DNA of 64,000 bases from JADCRZ01 sp965200945. Its GTDB lineage: Bacteria > Bacteroidota > Bacteroidia > Chitinophagales > Chitinophagaceae. The DNA lies in NCBI GenBank assembly GCA_965200945.1, contig OZ241749.1, forward strand, positions 3,286,001 through 3,350,000, given 5' to 3'. A model generated the notes under the pieces. It searched no databases. It was given only the letters and a program-made list of their open reading frames with translations, and had not been told where the DNA came from. Shown here in pieces: positions 26,185 to 35,115 of this stretch. How positions within the stretch are numbered: the first letter of the stretch is position 1; every line of letters begins with the position of its first letter. The position numbers were made by a program, and so were the translations under genes.

Positions 26185-29100
26185 TTAGAAATTAATATTG
26201 GCGCCGAAGGTGTACACTTTTGTTTGCGGGTAGTAGCTCAGCCGCCCGGTTGGGAACTCGGGATCGATGCCCCATTCGTTGGCGTTGGAGACGGTGAACA
26301 GGTTGGTGCCGCTCAGGTAGATGCGCAGCTTCTGAATACGGAGCAGGCTGGTAACCGATTTAGGAAGGGTATATCCCAATTGCAGGTTCTTCACCCGGGC
26401 ATACCCCATGTGCACCACCCAGAAATCGGAGATCTGGGCATTTTTGTCGGTGAACTTCTGCGGGCGCGGAAAACGGGCGCCGGTATTGGTCGGCGTCCAG
26501 TAATCCTTTTCGATGTCGATCAGGAAGCCCTGGTTGTTGCCGGCATCGGCGAAGGCACCGGATACACGTGCATCCTGTTTCAGGGCTCCCTGCACAAAGA
26601 GGTACAGGTCGAAATTTTTGTACTGTAAGTTGGAGGTGAGGCCGAAAGTATAATGCGGGAACTCGTCCCCGATCATGGTCCGGTCGTCGGCCGTGATCTT
26701 GCCGTCCTTGTTCAGGTCCATGTATTTGATATCGCCCGGATAGGTATTTGGATCGTACTTGGCCGATTTGGCCACGTCGGCGGCATCCTTGTACAGGCCG
26801 TTTGCTTTAAAGCCCCAGAGCACATTGATGGGCATGCCCACGTTGGTGGCATAAAGGCCGTCATTGGTGGAACCGGAGATGTAAGGGCCGGTACCTTTCA
26901 GGTCGAGTACCTTGTTGATGTTGTTGGAGATGTTGAAGTTGAAAGAGTAGCCCAGCGCATGCGAGGTCATGTCCTGGTAGTTGACGCTCAGCTCCCATCC
27001 CTTGTTAGATACCACGCCGGCATTCTGCACGGGGTAGTTGGTGCCCAGTCCGACCACGCCCGCTACCGGCAGCTGCAGCAGGATGCCCGAGGTCAGCTTG
27101 TTATAGTATTCTGCGGTTACGGTCAGCTTGTTTTTCAAAAAGCCCGCGTCGATGGCGATGTCTGTCTGGCGGGTAGTCTCCCACCGGATGTCTTTGTTGG
27201 CATAGCTCAGCAGCGCGTAGCCTGTGGCCGCGCTTCCGCCGAAATCGTAGTTCTGGGTGGTAAGGGCCTCGTAGAAGCTGTAGGGAGAAACGGTCTGGTT
27301 ACCCGTTTTACCCCACGATCCGCGCAGCTTGAATTCGGAGATGGTATTGCCGAGGCTGCCCCAGAAATCTTCCTGCGAGATACGCCAGGCGCCGGACACC
27401 GAAGGAAAGAAGCTGTACAGGTTACCGCCTGTGAAGTTCGACGAACCGTCGTAGCGGCCGTTCACTTCCAGGAGATATTTGCTGTTGAAATCGTAGTTGA
27501 ACCGGCCGAAATACGACCGCAGGCCGGAAGTTACATCGGAACCGGTGTTGTCCCTCGAACCGGATGAACCCGCGGAAAGGGCCTGAATGCTGTTGTTGTA
27601 AAAGCTGTTGCGGAAAGCCGTGAGGTTGCTGGCGCTGTTGAAGATCTGCGTATAGCCGCCGAGCAGGTTGAACGAATGATCGCGAAGCTTCAGGTTATAG
27701 GTCAGCAGGCTGTTGATGGTTTCTATGTACGTGTTGGTGCGGAGCTCGTTGAGGTTGTTCACCGCCACCGATTTGGTGCGGGCCGGGAAGTTCTCGTCCA
27801 CCACGTTGTAGCTGGCAGTGTATACCTTGTTCCGGTCGAAGGTGCTGGTAACGCCGTATTGGGTAGAGAACTTGAGGCCTTTCACGATGCTCCATTCGCC
27901 GCGCAGGTTCATCGACAGGTTGTCGAAATAGTCATTGTTATAGCCCGACAGGTCGCGGTTGATGAGCGGGTTGTTGTTCTGGGCACTCAGTCCGTACCCT
28001 CCGTCAGCATATCTTGGTACGGCCAGCTGGGCGCCGTGCAGGCTGTTGTAATATACGTTGCCGGCATCCTGCGGCTGTGTGCTGTACAGGCGGCGGTAGT
28101 TTCCGTCGAACGAGAACCGGAATTTGGTGGAAGGGATGAAATCGGTGTTGATGCGCACCTCTTTCACGTTGTTGCTGAACCGGTCGATGATGCCGTTCTG
28201 TTGAAAATCGCGGATGTTCACCAGCGCCTTGAACTTGTCGGTGCCGCTGCTGATGCTGAAATTATTGTTGTACTGCAGTCCGGCATGGTACAGCTGGTTG
28301 AACCAGTCGTTGGCCAGCGGGTACTTGATGCGGTCGGAAGAAGCGCCCGACTGGTAGCCGGCGATCAGTGCGTCGCTGTACTGCTGTGCCAGGCCGGCAT
28401 TTGCGTACGCCACGTTCTGCTGTTTGAGGTAGTCGACGGCACCGATGGAGGTGGGGTGGGCACCCAGCTCCTGCATGCCCACATAGCCGTTGTAGGAAAC
28501 GGCCACGGGACCGTTCTTGGCCCTTTTGGTGGTGATAAGCAGTACGCCGGCCGCGGCACGCGAACCGTAGATGGCCGTGGCAGCCGCATCTTTCAGGATA
28601 GATACAGACTCGATGTCGTCGGGATTGATGTTGTTGATGCTTTGTTCGATGTTGTCTACCAGCACGAGCGGGTTGTTGCCGCTGAGGGTAGTTACCCCTC
28701 TCACGCGGGCCGTTACGATCCCTCTGCCGGGAGCGCCGCCCTGATCGAGAACGGTGAAGCCCGGCGAAAGTCCCTGCAGGGCCTGTATCGTATTGGTGAC
28801 AGGCCGGCGGGAGATATCATCCGCCTTGATGACGCCGACCGCACTGGTGAGGCTTACTTTTTTCTGCGTAGCATATCCCACCACCACTACGTCGTTCAGG
28901 GCTTTGCCTTCATCGGCCAGCACAATGTTGATGGTAGAGCGGTTATTCACCGCCACTTCCTGGGCGGTATAGCCGATGTAGGAAAATTCAAGGATCGCGT
29001 TGCCGTCGGCGAGGTTGATGGTATATCGGCCGTCGTCGCCGGTGGCCACCGTGGTGGTGGCGCCTTTGAGCCTGACGGTTACGCCCGCCAGCTTTTCACC

Positions 29101-29298
29101 TTTTGCGTTGGTGACCACCCCGGAAACCGGGAGGGCCCGCATGGCAGCTGATTTATTACCGGAACCCGGGTTTCCGGCACCCGTGGCGGCCTGCGTTGAA
29201 ACGGCCAGCAACAAAAAGAAGAATTGAATGGTGCGGCAAAGAGGGGTTGAGACACCGACCTGCATCAGTCCCCTGCAGGCAATCGTTGAGATGCGCAT
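26185..29298 (-). CDS. SusC/RagA family TonB-linked outer membrane protein
   Basis: A 1037-residue glycan importer and first gene of the minus-strand operon. The leader has a hydrophobic signal at about residues 24-38 (IQFFFLLLAVSTQAA). A carboxypeptidase-regulatory-like domain follows (PVSGVVTNAKGEKLAGVTVRLKG), then the TonB-box and plug blocks (LNDVVVVGYATQKKVSLTSAV, LVLVDNIEQSINNINPDDIESVSILKDAAATAIYGSRAAAG) and the barrel ending KVYTFGANINF. The family's NPDDIESVSILKDA motif is exact. It is divergent from the sensor-kinase gene across a 227-base gap that probably holds promoters for both operons. Control by that two-component system is inferred from position. Confidence 0.95.
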   Translation of the reverse strand: MRISTIACRGLMQVGVSTPLCRTIQFFFLLLAVSTQAATGAGNPGSGNKSAAMRALPVSGVVTNAKGEKLAGVTVRLKGATTTVATGDDGRYTINLADGNAILEFSYIGYTAQEVAVNNRSTINIVLADEGKALNDVVVVGYATQKKVSLTSAVGVIKADDISRRPVTNTIQALQGLSPGFTVLDQGGAPGRGIVTARVRGVTTLSGNNPLVLVDNIEQSINNINPDDIESVSILKDAAATAIYGSRAAAGVLLITTKRAKNGPVAVSYNGYVGMQELGAHPTSIGAVDYLKQQNVAYANAGLAQQYSDALIAGYQSGASSDRIKYPLANDWFNQLYHAGLQYNNNFSISSGTDKFKALVNIRDFQQNGIIDRFSNNVKEVRINTDFIPSTKFRFSFDGNYRRLYSTQPQDAGNVYYNSLHGAQLAVPRYADGGYGLSAQNNNPLINRDLSGYNNDYFDNLSMNLRGEWSIVKGLKFSTQYGVTSTFDRNKVYTASYNVVDENFPARTKSVAVNNLNELRTNTYIETINSLLTYNLKLRDHSFNLLGGYTQIFNSASNLTAFRNSFYNNSIQALSAGSSGSRDNTGSDVTSGLRSYFGRFNYDFNSKYLLEVNGRYDGSSNFTGGNLYSFFPSVSGAWRISQEDFWGSLGNTISEFKLRGSWGKTGNQTVSPYSFYEALTTQNYDFGGSAATGYALLSYANKDIRWETTRQTDIAIDAGFLKNKLTVTAEYYNKLTSGILLQLPVAGVVGLGTNYPVQNAGVVSNKGWELSVNYQDMTSHALGYSFNFNISNNINKVLDLKGTGPYISGSTNDGLYATNVGMPINVLWGFKANGLYKDAADVAKSAKYDPNTYPGDIKYMDLNKDGKITADDRTMIGDEFPHYTFGLTSNLQYKNFDLYLFVQGALKQDARVSGAFADAGNNQGFLIDIEKDYWTPTNTGARFPRPQKFTDKNAQISDFWVVHMGYARVKNLQLGYTLPKSVTSLLRIQKLRIYLSGTNLFTVSNANEWGIDPEFPTGRLSYYPQTKVYTFGANINF

Positions 29299-29404
29299 AT
29301 TGTTGGTTTAATAAAGATGAATCGTTCCTGGTCTGCAGTCAGAAAACAGGCGCTGGTATTTCAAAAGAACGCATCAAAATAAACCAATCGCACAGGGATA
29401 GTCT

Positions 29405-29419
29405 GATCAAAATTTGGTC
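29405..29419. promoter_or_regulatory. Candidate dyad regulatory site between divergent operons
   Basis: GATCAAAATTTGGTC is a near-palindrome (six of seven arm positions pair) in the gap between susC and the two-component sensor. It is a possible binding site for the response regulator. Hybrid-type regulators more often use direct repeats, so confidence is low. At 29509-29516 a TATATTTG box, a full -7 match, lies nine bases before the sensor ATG and may be its promoter. Confidence 0.35.
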
Positions 29420-29525
29420 AATTTGTCTCATTTTGCCTGCTTGCCGCATTACAGGTGTAGCGCTTTGGTACGCAACAGGCACCCTGCCGTGCATTGGCAG
29501 GAAGGTCATATATTTGAATGTACTC

Positions 29526-32500
29526 ATGAAGCATGCGATCTTTCACAGGGTCTGTATCCAGACTATTACCTTCCTGGCGGTGCTGACCTGCAGCGGGCAG
29601 TCGTATTATTTCCGGCATTACCAGGCCGACGACGGACTGGCCCATAACACGGTGGTGACCGTCATGCAGGACAGCCGGGGCATGATGTGGATGGGCACAA
29701 AGGGCGGCCTCAACCGGTTCGACGGGTACTGCTTCAGAAACTATAAGAACGAGGGCAACAAGTTCGGTACCATCGGCGACAACGTTATCCTCTCCATCTG
29801 CGAAGACCGCTCCGGCATGCTGTGGATCGGCACCGGGCGCGGCCTCTACCGGTACGACCCCGTGAGGGAGGTCTTTAGCCAGCCTTATGCGTTTCCCGCT
29901 GCCGGTATCAGTCATATCCAGGTCGACTCTTCCAACAACCTGTGGTTCCTGGCCAACGGTGCCCTGTATAAATATGACCAGTCGGCCAACCGGCTGACCG
30001 CTACCGGTTATGGCGGTACCTGCCTGACCCTCGACCGCACCACGCTTTGGGTAGGTCATGAAGATGGCTCTATTTCCAGGTACGAGCTGCATGGTGACAC
30101 TGAAATGGACTACCGGATCCAGATACTCGATCCTAAACTGCCCATCCAGTTGCGTCTCATCAGCAAGATCTGTTCCGGCGGCCACGGCCTTCTCCTGGTC
30201 GGCACGACGAAGCAGGGCGTGAAAGCATACAATACCGCTACCGGACAGGTGCATTCCCTTCCGCTTCAGAACAACAACACCGAGATATTCGTGCGCGACA
30301 TCGTGCAATCGGGACCCGGCGAATACTGGATCGCCACCGAATCGGGCATCTACATTTATAACCTGAAGCTGGACAGCGCGCATCACCTCCTCAAAAGCGT
30401 CAGCAACGGGTATTCGATCTCCGACAACGCCGTATATGCGCTCTGCCGCGACAACCAGGGCGGTCTCTGGGCGGGTACCTACTTCGGGGGGCTGAATTAT
30501 TTCTCGGCGGAGAACGCCCGCTTCCAGAAATTTTATCCGGCAGACCGGCCCAATGCGCTTTCCGGCAACGCCGTACGCGAGATCTGCGGCGACGACAAAG
30601 GCCAGATCTGGATCGGAACGGAAGACGCGGGTATCAGCCGCCTCGATCCTCGCACCGGCCAATTCAGGAACTTTACTGCCGACGGCCGGCCGGGGGCTTT
30701 GTCGTATCCCAACATCCACGGACTGCTGGCCGTGGGCGACAAACTGTATACGGGTCCCTTTCAGCATGGTCTTGAGATCATGGATATGAACAGCGGCCGC
30801 ATCATCGACCGTTTCCGGCTTGTGGGGGAAAAAGACAGCATGTTCGCCGACTTTGTAATGTGCATCTACCGCACCCGCAACAACGAACTGTATGTAGGGA
30901 CTACCGGCAACGGTGCCGGGTTGTACAGCTACGATCCGGTAAAAAGATCCTTCACGAAATGCAGGTCCATCCCCGGCGACGCTTTTGTGTATTCGATCCT
31001 CGAAGACCATGAAGGCACCATCTGGATCGGCAGCCTGGAAAGAGGCACGTTCTGGTTCAATTCGCACACCGGGAAAAAAGGCAATATCCGCTTCGCCGAA
31101 CAGCTTGCGGCCCACGATTACAGGATACAGGGCATTTTTGAAGACAGCGACCGGGCGCTGTGGTTTGCCACCGAAGGGGGCGGACTGATCAGGCTGGCAC
31201 CCGACCGTAAAACTTTTAAAAAGATCACGACGGAAGACGGCCTGCCCACCAACAACCTGTTCCGTATGCTGGAAGACGGCGACAAAAATCTCTGGGTCAG
31301 CTCGCTTAAAGGACTGATCTGCCTGAACCTGCGCACCGAGAAATTCAAGGTGTACACGCAGTCGAACGGGCTCATCACGGATGAATTTAATTATAACTCC
31401 GCGTATAAAGATGCCGGTGGAAGAATGTATTTCGGATCGGTAAAGGGGCTGATCGCATTCAATCCGGCAGAGTTCGGGCAGTCCGGGTATATTCCTTCTA
31501 CCTATATCACCGGCTTCCAGATCAACGACCGGGAAGTAGTGCCGCTCAGCCCCTCTTCTCCCCTCAAAAGGTCGATCATGCTCACCGACACCATCGTGCT
31601 CGATCACAACCAGTCGAATTTCAGCATCGAATTCGCGGCGCTCAACTACGCTTCCCCGGCGGTCACCCGGTACAAATACCGGATGGAAGGGCTTGGCAAG
31701 GGCTGGACTTACCTCAGCAGCAACCGCAAGGCGTACTTCACCGACCTGTCGGCTGGCGATTACCGGTTCACCGTGCAGGCGGAAAGCAATATCGGAAGCT
31801 GGACGGGCAGGCCGAAAAGGCTGTTTATTACCATCCTGCCTCCGTTCTGGAAAAGCCGTCTGGCTTATATGACTTATATGCTGCTGGTGGCGGCAGTGAT
31901 ATTCCTGGCAGTGAGATATTATCACCGTTACCTCGAAAAAAAGAACCTGGACCGCATGCGCTTTTTCGAGCATGAGAAAGAGAAGGAAATTTACGAGGCC
32001 AAGATCGAATTCTTTACCAGCATCGCCCATGAAGTGCAGACGCCGCTCACGCTGATCCTCGGTCCGCTCGAGCGCATTCTCAAAAAGATCGATGAGTACC
32101 CGGCCATCAAAAAAAGCCTGCTGATGATGGAAAAGAACGGCCGCCGCCTGCTGGAGCTTACCACGCAGCTGCTCGATTTCAGGAAGACCGAAGCGGACCA
32201 GTTCGGGCTCAATTTTGTAAACGCAGATATCACCGCCATCCTGCAGGAACAGGTCACGGCATTTACGCCGGAAGCCCAGAAAGCACAGCTCAGCCTCACG
32301 CTGAACCTACCGCCGCACCACCTGGAGGCATTTGTAGATCCGGAAGCATTTATCAAGATCTGCAGCAACCTGATCTCGAACGCCCTGAAATATGCCGCTT
32401 CAAAAGCGACCATTTCCATGATGACCGGCCCGGAGGGCCAGCATTTCGTGATCCGGTTCTGCAACGACGGGAAAAGCATCCCGGAAGAGTTCAGGGAAAA

Positions 32501-32708
32501 GATCTTCGAACCTTTTTTCCGGCTGCGCAGCCATGAAAAGCAGGGCACCGGCATCGGTCTGTCGCTGGCCAAATCGCTGACGGAGCTGCACAACGGCACG
32601 CTGAGGCTGGTATCGGGAGAGACCGACCGCATCGCATTCGAGCTTACCCTGCCGGTACACCAGAAATTTGAATTTACCCTGAGCAAATGGAAAAGCCTGA
32701 AGGAATGA
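29526..32708 (+). CDS. Two-component sensor histidine kinase with periplasmic propellers (split HTCS sensor half)
   Basis: A 1060-residue inner-membrane sensor. The start at MKHAIFHRV gives a signal peptide (cleaved near CSGQS). Two seven-bladed Reg_prop-type propellers fill about residues 25-690, with repeats such as DSRGMMWMGTKGGLNRFDG and DRSGMLWIGTGRGLYRYDP. A Y_Y_Y domain follows (about 700-770, ending AESNIGSWTGRPKRLFITI), then one membrane helix (about 779-797). The kinase has its phosphoacceptor His835 (SIAHEVQTPLTLILGP), an N box (NLISNALKYA) and a G box (KQGTGIGLSLAKSL). It stops there. The receiver and AraC domains found in typical hybrid two-component sensors are in the next gene, which overlaps by four bases. 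The periplasmic part likely binds a glycan released by the neighbouring locus. Confidence 0.93.
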   Translation: MKHAIFHRVCIQTITFLAVLTCSGQSYYFRHYQADDGLAHNTVVTVMQDSRGMMWMGTKGGLNRFDGYCFRNYKNEGNKFGTIGDNVILSICEDRSGMLWIGTGRGLYRYDPVREVFSQPYAFPAAGISHIQVDSSNNLWFLANGALYKYDQSANRLTATGYGGTCLTLDRTTLWVGHEDGSISRYELHGDTEMDYRIQILDPKLPIQLRLISKICSGGHGLLLVGTTKQGVKAYNTATGQVHSLPLQNNNTEIFVRDIVQSGPGEYWIATESGIYIYNLKLDSAHHLLKSVSNGYSISDNAVYALCRDNQGGLWAGTYFGGLNYFSAENARFQKFYPADRPNALSGNAVREICGDDKGQIWIGTEDAGISRLDPRTGQFRNFTADGRPGALSYPNIHGLLAVGDKLYTGPFQHGLEIMDMNSGRIIDRFRLVGEKDSMFADFVMCIYRTRNNELYVGTTGNGAGLYSYDPVKRSFTKCRSIPGDAFVYSILEDHEGTIWIGSLERGTFWFNSHTGKKGNIRFAEQLAAHDYRIQGIFEDSDRALWFATEGGGLIRLAPDRKTFKKITTEDGLPTNNLFRMLEDGDKNLWVSSLKGLICLNLRTEKFKVYTQSNGLITDEFNYNSAYKDAGGRMYFGSVKGLIAFNPAEFGQSGYIPSTYITGFQINDREVVPLSPSSPLKRSIMLTDTIVLDHNQSNFSIEFAALNYASPAVTRYKYRMEGLGKGWTYLSSNRKAYFTDLSAGDYRFTVQAESNIGSWTGRPKRLFITILPPFWKSRLAYMTYMLLVAAVIFLAVRYYHRYLEKKNLDRMRFFEHEKEKEIYEAKIEFFTSIAHEVQTPLTLILGPLERILKKIDEYPAIKKSLLMMEKNGRRLLELTTQLLDFRKTEADQFGLNFVNADITAILQEQVTAFTPEAQKAQLSLTLNLPPHHLEAFVDPEAFIKICSNLISNALKYAASKATISMMTGPEGQHFVIRFCNDGKSIPEEFREKIFEPFFRLRSHEKQGTGIGLSLAKSLTELHNGTLRLVSGETDRIAFELTLPVHQKFEFTLSKWKSLKE

Positions 32709-33499
32709 AAAACGATACGGTCCTGATCATAGACGACAACGAGGATATGCTCGATTTCCTGTCGGATGTGCTTGGCGATGCCTATACGCTGCAGCTCGCG
32801 ACGGATGGGGAAGCGGCGCTGGGCATCCTCAGAGAGCAGATGGTGAACCTCATCGTCAGCGATATCATGATGCCAGGCGTAGACGGGTTCCAGCTTTGCC
32901 ATACGGTTAAGTCGACCGTCGAGTACTGCCATATCCCCGTTATCCTGCTGACGGCAAAAAACACGTACAAGGCACACATCGAAGGACTGGAAGTGGGCGC
33001 AGATGCCTATATCCAGAAGCCTTTCTCGCCCGAGTTGCTGCAGACGCAGATTGCCAACCTGCTGCGAAACCGGCGCAAGATCAAGGAGCATTTCGCCAGC
33101 TCGCCGTTTGAAGATGTGCGGGTGATGGCCTACTCTAAGACCGACGAGCAGTTCCTCAAGCAGCTCGACGAATTTATCCGGAAGAACATCCGCAACGCCG
33201 GCCTCGACATCGACCAGCTGGCCGACCACATGAACATGAGCCGCCCGACCTTTTACCGCAAGATCAAATCACTGTCGTCCCTTTCGCCCAAAGAGCTGAT
33301 CGACATCACCCGCCTCAAAAAAGCAGCGGAGCTGATCGCGGGGAATGAATACAATCTGTCGGAGATCACGCGGATGGTCGGCTACAGCTCGCAGAGCGTC
33401 TTTGGCAAAAATTTCCAGAAGTATTTTCATCTTTCGCCGATGGAATACCTCCGTTCATTGCCCGGGCCAGGTGGCGGGAAAGGCACCAGCGAAAATTGA
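32705..33499 (+). CDS. Response regulator with receiver and AraC DNA-binding domains (split HTCS output half)
   Basis: A 264-residue response regulator. The start at MKNDTVL gives an ATGA overlap with the sensor; an ATG 18 bases upstream is possible. The receiver spans residues 5-120, with the acidic pair Asp10/Asp11, phosphoacceptor Asp53 (VSDIMMPGVDG) and the conserved Lys in QKPFSPELL. The AraC-type DNA-binding domain spans about 150-255, with two helix-turn-helix units (IDQLADHMNMSRPTFYRKIKS, and LSEITRMVGYSSQSVFGKNFQKYFHLSPMEYLR). Together with the preceding kinase this is the same domain order as a one-piece hybrid two-component system. It likely activates the divergent susC operon and its own operon with two sulfatases. 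Confidence 0.92.
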   Translation: MKNDTVLIIDDNEDMLDFLSDVLGDAYTLQLATDGEAALGILREQMVNLIVSDIMMPGVDGFQLCHTVKSTVEYCHIPVILLTAKNTYKAHIEGLEVGADAYIQKPFSPELLQTQIANLLRNRRKIKEHFASSPFEDVRVMAYSKTDEQFLKQLDEFIRKNIRNAGLDIDQLADHMNMSRPTFYRKIKSLSSLSPKELIDITRLKKAAELIAGNEYNLSEITRMVGYSSQSVFGKNFQKYFHLSPMEYLRSLPGPGGGKGTSEN

Positions 33500-33581
33500 T
33501 ATGATTCGACCAAAACCCGATCAGCATTTTCAGCGAGGCGGGCGTATTTTAGCCCGTAAACTTTTTACAAACCAGCGCCAT

Positions 33582-35096
33582 ATGAAAAGACTCCCGGTTC
33601 CCCTGTTGTTCATTGCCACGTCCGTGGCCGTCATCCTGCTCACCGGCTCGAAGCACGTTGCCGATGCGCCGGCTCCCGGAAGGCCCAACATCATTTATGT
33701 GATGGCCGACCAGCTGCGCTACAACATGCCGGGCTACGCCGGCAACTTCAGGGCCGTTACACCCAACATCGACAGGCTGGCAGCCACTTCCATGAACTTC
33801 CGGAACTGCGTTTCTTCCACCCCGGTGTGTGCACCCTACCGGGCCTCCCTGCTCACCGGGAAATACAGCTCCAGCACCGGCATGGTGATCAACGAGATCC
33901 GCATCAACCCCAACCAGGAAACCCTTGCCAAAGTGCTCGACCGCAACGGCTATACCACGGGTTATATCGGCAAATGGCATCTCTGGGCCGACCACCCGGC
34001 CCGGCATACCGTGGAAGACGAATACATCCCGCCGGGCCCGTACCGACTGGGCTTCAACGACGAATGGAGCGCCTATAACTTTCATCATACCAACTTCAAC
34101 AGCACCTATTTCGGGAACAGTCCGGCCCCGCTCCATTACAAAAAAGACTATGAGCCCGAAGCGCAGTTCGACATGGCGATCGATTACCTCAACCACCATA
34201 AAAAAGACACCAGCCCGTTCGCCCTTTTCCTGTCTGTCGGCATCCCGCACGATCCCTGGACGAAAGAGAACGTGCCCGCGAAATATTACGACCTGTTCAA
34301 AGGGGTGGACTTCAAACTGCCCGCCACCTGGTCGGACGAGCCTGATCCGTATATGGACCGGAACACCGAAAAAGGGCCCTGGCTCAGCAACTGGAAAAAG
34401 AACCTGCCTGAAATGATCCGCGTGTACCATGCCATGGTGGCCAGCCTCGACGACAATATGGGCCGCCTGCTCAAAGCCCTCGACGAGTCGGGGCTTACTG
34501 ATAACACCATCCTGGTGTTCACCACCGACCACGGCGAGATGTTCGGCGAGAATGCCCGGGTGTTCAAGCTCACCTTTTATGAAAGCGCGGCGCGGGTGCC
34601 TTTTTTGATCCGCTGGCCGGGGAACATTCCGGCCGGCATGCAGTCGGACGCCCTGATGGGCACGCCCGATATCATGCCCACGCTGCTGGGCCTGTCACGG
34701 TTACCCATACCCGCTTCGGCAGAAGGCGCCGACCTGAGCCATGTGTGCCTCGGCAAACCCGGTCCGGAACCAGCTTTCGCATTCCTGCAGGGCATGGGCC
34801 ACACCTATCTGTGGGAAGACGGATTCGAGTGGCGGGCGGTGCGCGACAAACGCTTCACCTACGCCCGCTACCTGCGCGACGGCCACGAGCTCCTGTTCGA
34901 CAACCAGCAAGACCCTCTGCAAACAACCAATCTCGCCGCAGATCCTTCCTACCGGCAGGTATACCAGGACCTGAAACAAAAAATGGCCGGCAAGATGGCC
35001 ACCCTCCACGACGAGTTCAAGCCCTGCACCTGGTACCGCGACCACTGGCTCGACAGCAACCGCAACATCATTGCTTCGTCGAGGGGGAAATTCTAA
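33582..35096 (+). CDS. S1 family sulfatase
   Basis: A 504-residue sulfatase. The start at MKRLPVPLLF gives a signal peptide; earlier in-frame ATGs lie inside the regulator gene and are rejected. The metal site begins NIIYVMADQLRYN, with Asp-Gln rather than Asp-Asp. The formylglycine motif is Cys83-Ala-Pro-Tyr-Arg87 (PVCAPYRASLLTG). GYTTGYIGKWHLWA supplies the Lys and His residues, and VFTTDHGEMFGENA the second metal cluster. The CxPYR form and DQLR start resemble glycosaminoglycan- or fucoidan-type groups, but no subfamily is assigned. It lies 82 bases after the response regulator and 19 bases before another sulfatase, consistent with one operon. Confidence 0.92.
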   Translation: MKRLPVPLLFIATSVAVILLTGSKHVADAPAPGRPNIIYVMADQLRYNMPGYAGNFRAVTPNIDRLAATSMNFRNCVSSTPVCAPYRASLLTGKYSSSTGMVINEIRINPNQETLAKVLDRNGYTTGYIGKWHLWADHPARHTVEDEYIPPGPYRLGFNDEWSAYNFHHTNFNSTYFGNSPAPLHYKKDYEPEAQFDMAIDYLNHHKKDTSPFALFLSVGIPHDPWTKENVPAKYYDLFKGVDFKLPATWSDEPDPYMDRNTEKGPWLSNWKKNLPEMIRVYHAMVASLDDNMGRLLKALDESGLTDNTILVFTTDHGEMFGENARVFKLTFYESAARVPFLIRWPGNIPAGMQSDALMGTPDIMPTLLGLSRLPIPASAEGADLSHVCLGKPGPEPAFAFLQGMGHTYLWEDGFEWRAVRDKRFTYARYLRDGHELLFDNQQDPLQTTNLAADPSYRQVYQDLKQKMAGKMATLHDEFKPCTWYRDHWLDSNRNIIASSRGKF

Positions 35097-35115
35097 AGTC
35101 ACCTAACTTTACCAT

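Noticed and set aside
29291..29298. A LacI-like half site near the start of the second susC gene (GCAATCGTTGAG at 29279)
   Set aside because: It lies in coding sequence, lacks a symmetric second half and does not match the three strong sites.
29196..29525. A longer start for the sensor kinase
   Set aside because: It would overlap the divergent susC gene and its promoter region, and places no signal peptide at the N-terminus.
29418..32030. An 870-codon open frame antisense to the sensor kinase
   Set aside because: It mirrors the propeller repeats of the real gene and has no signal peptide, domains or promoter.
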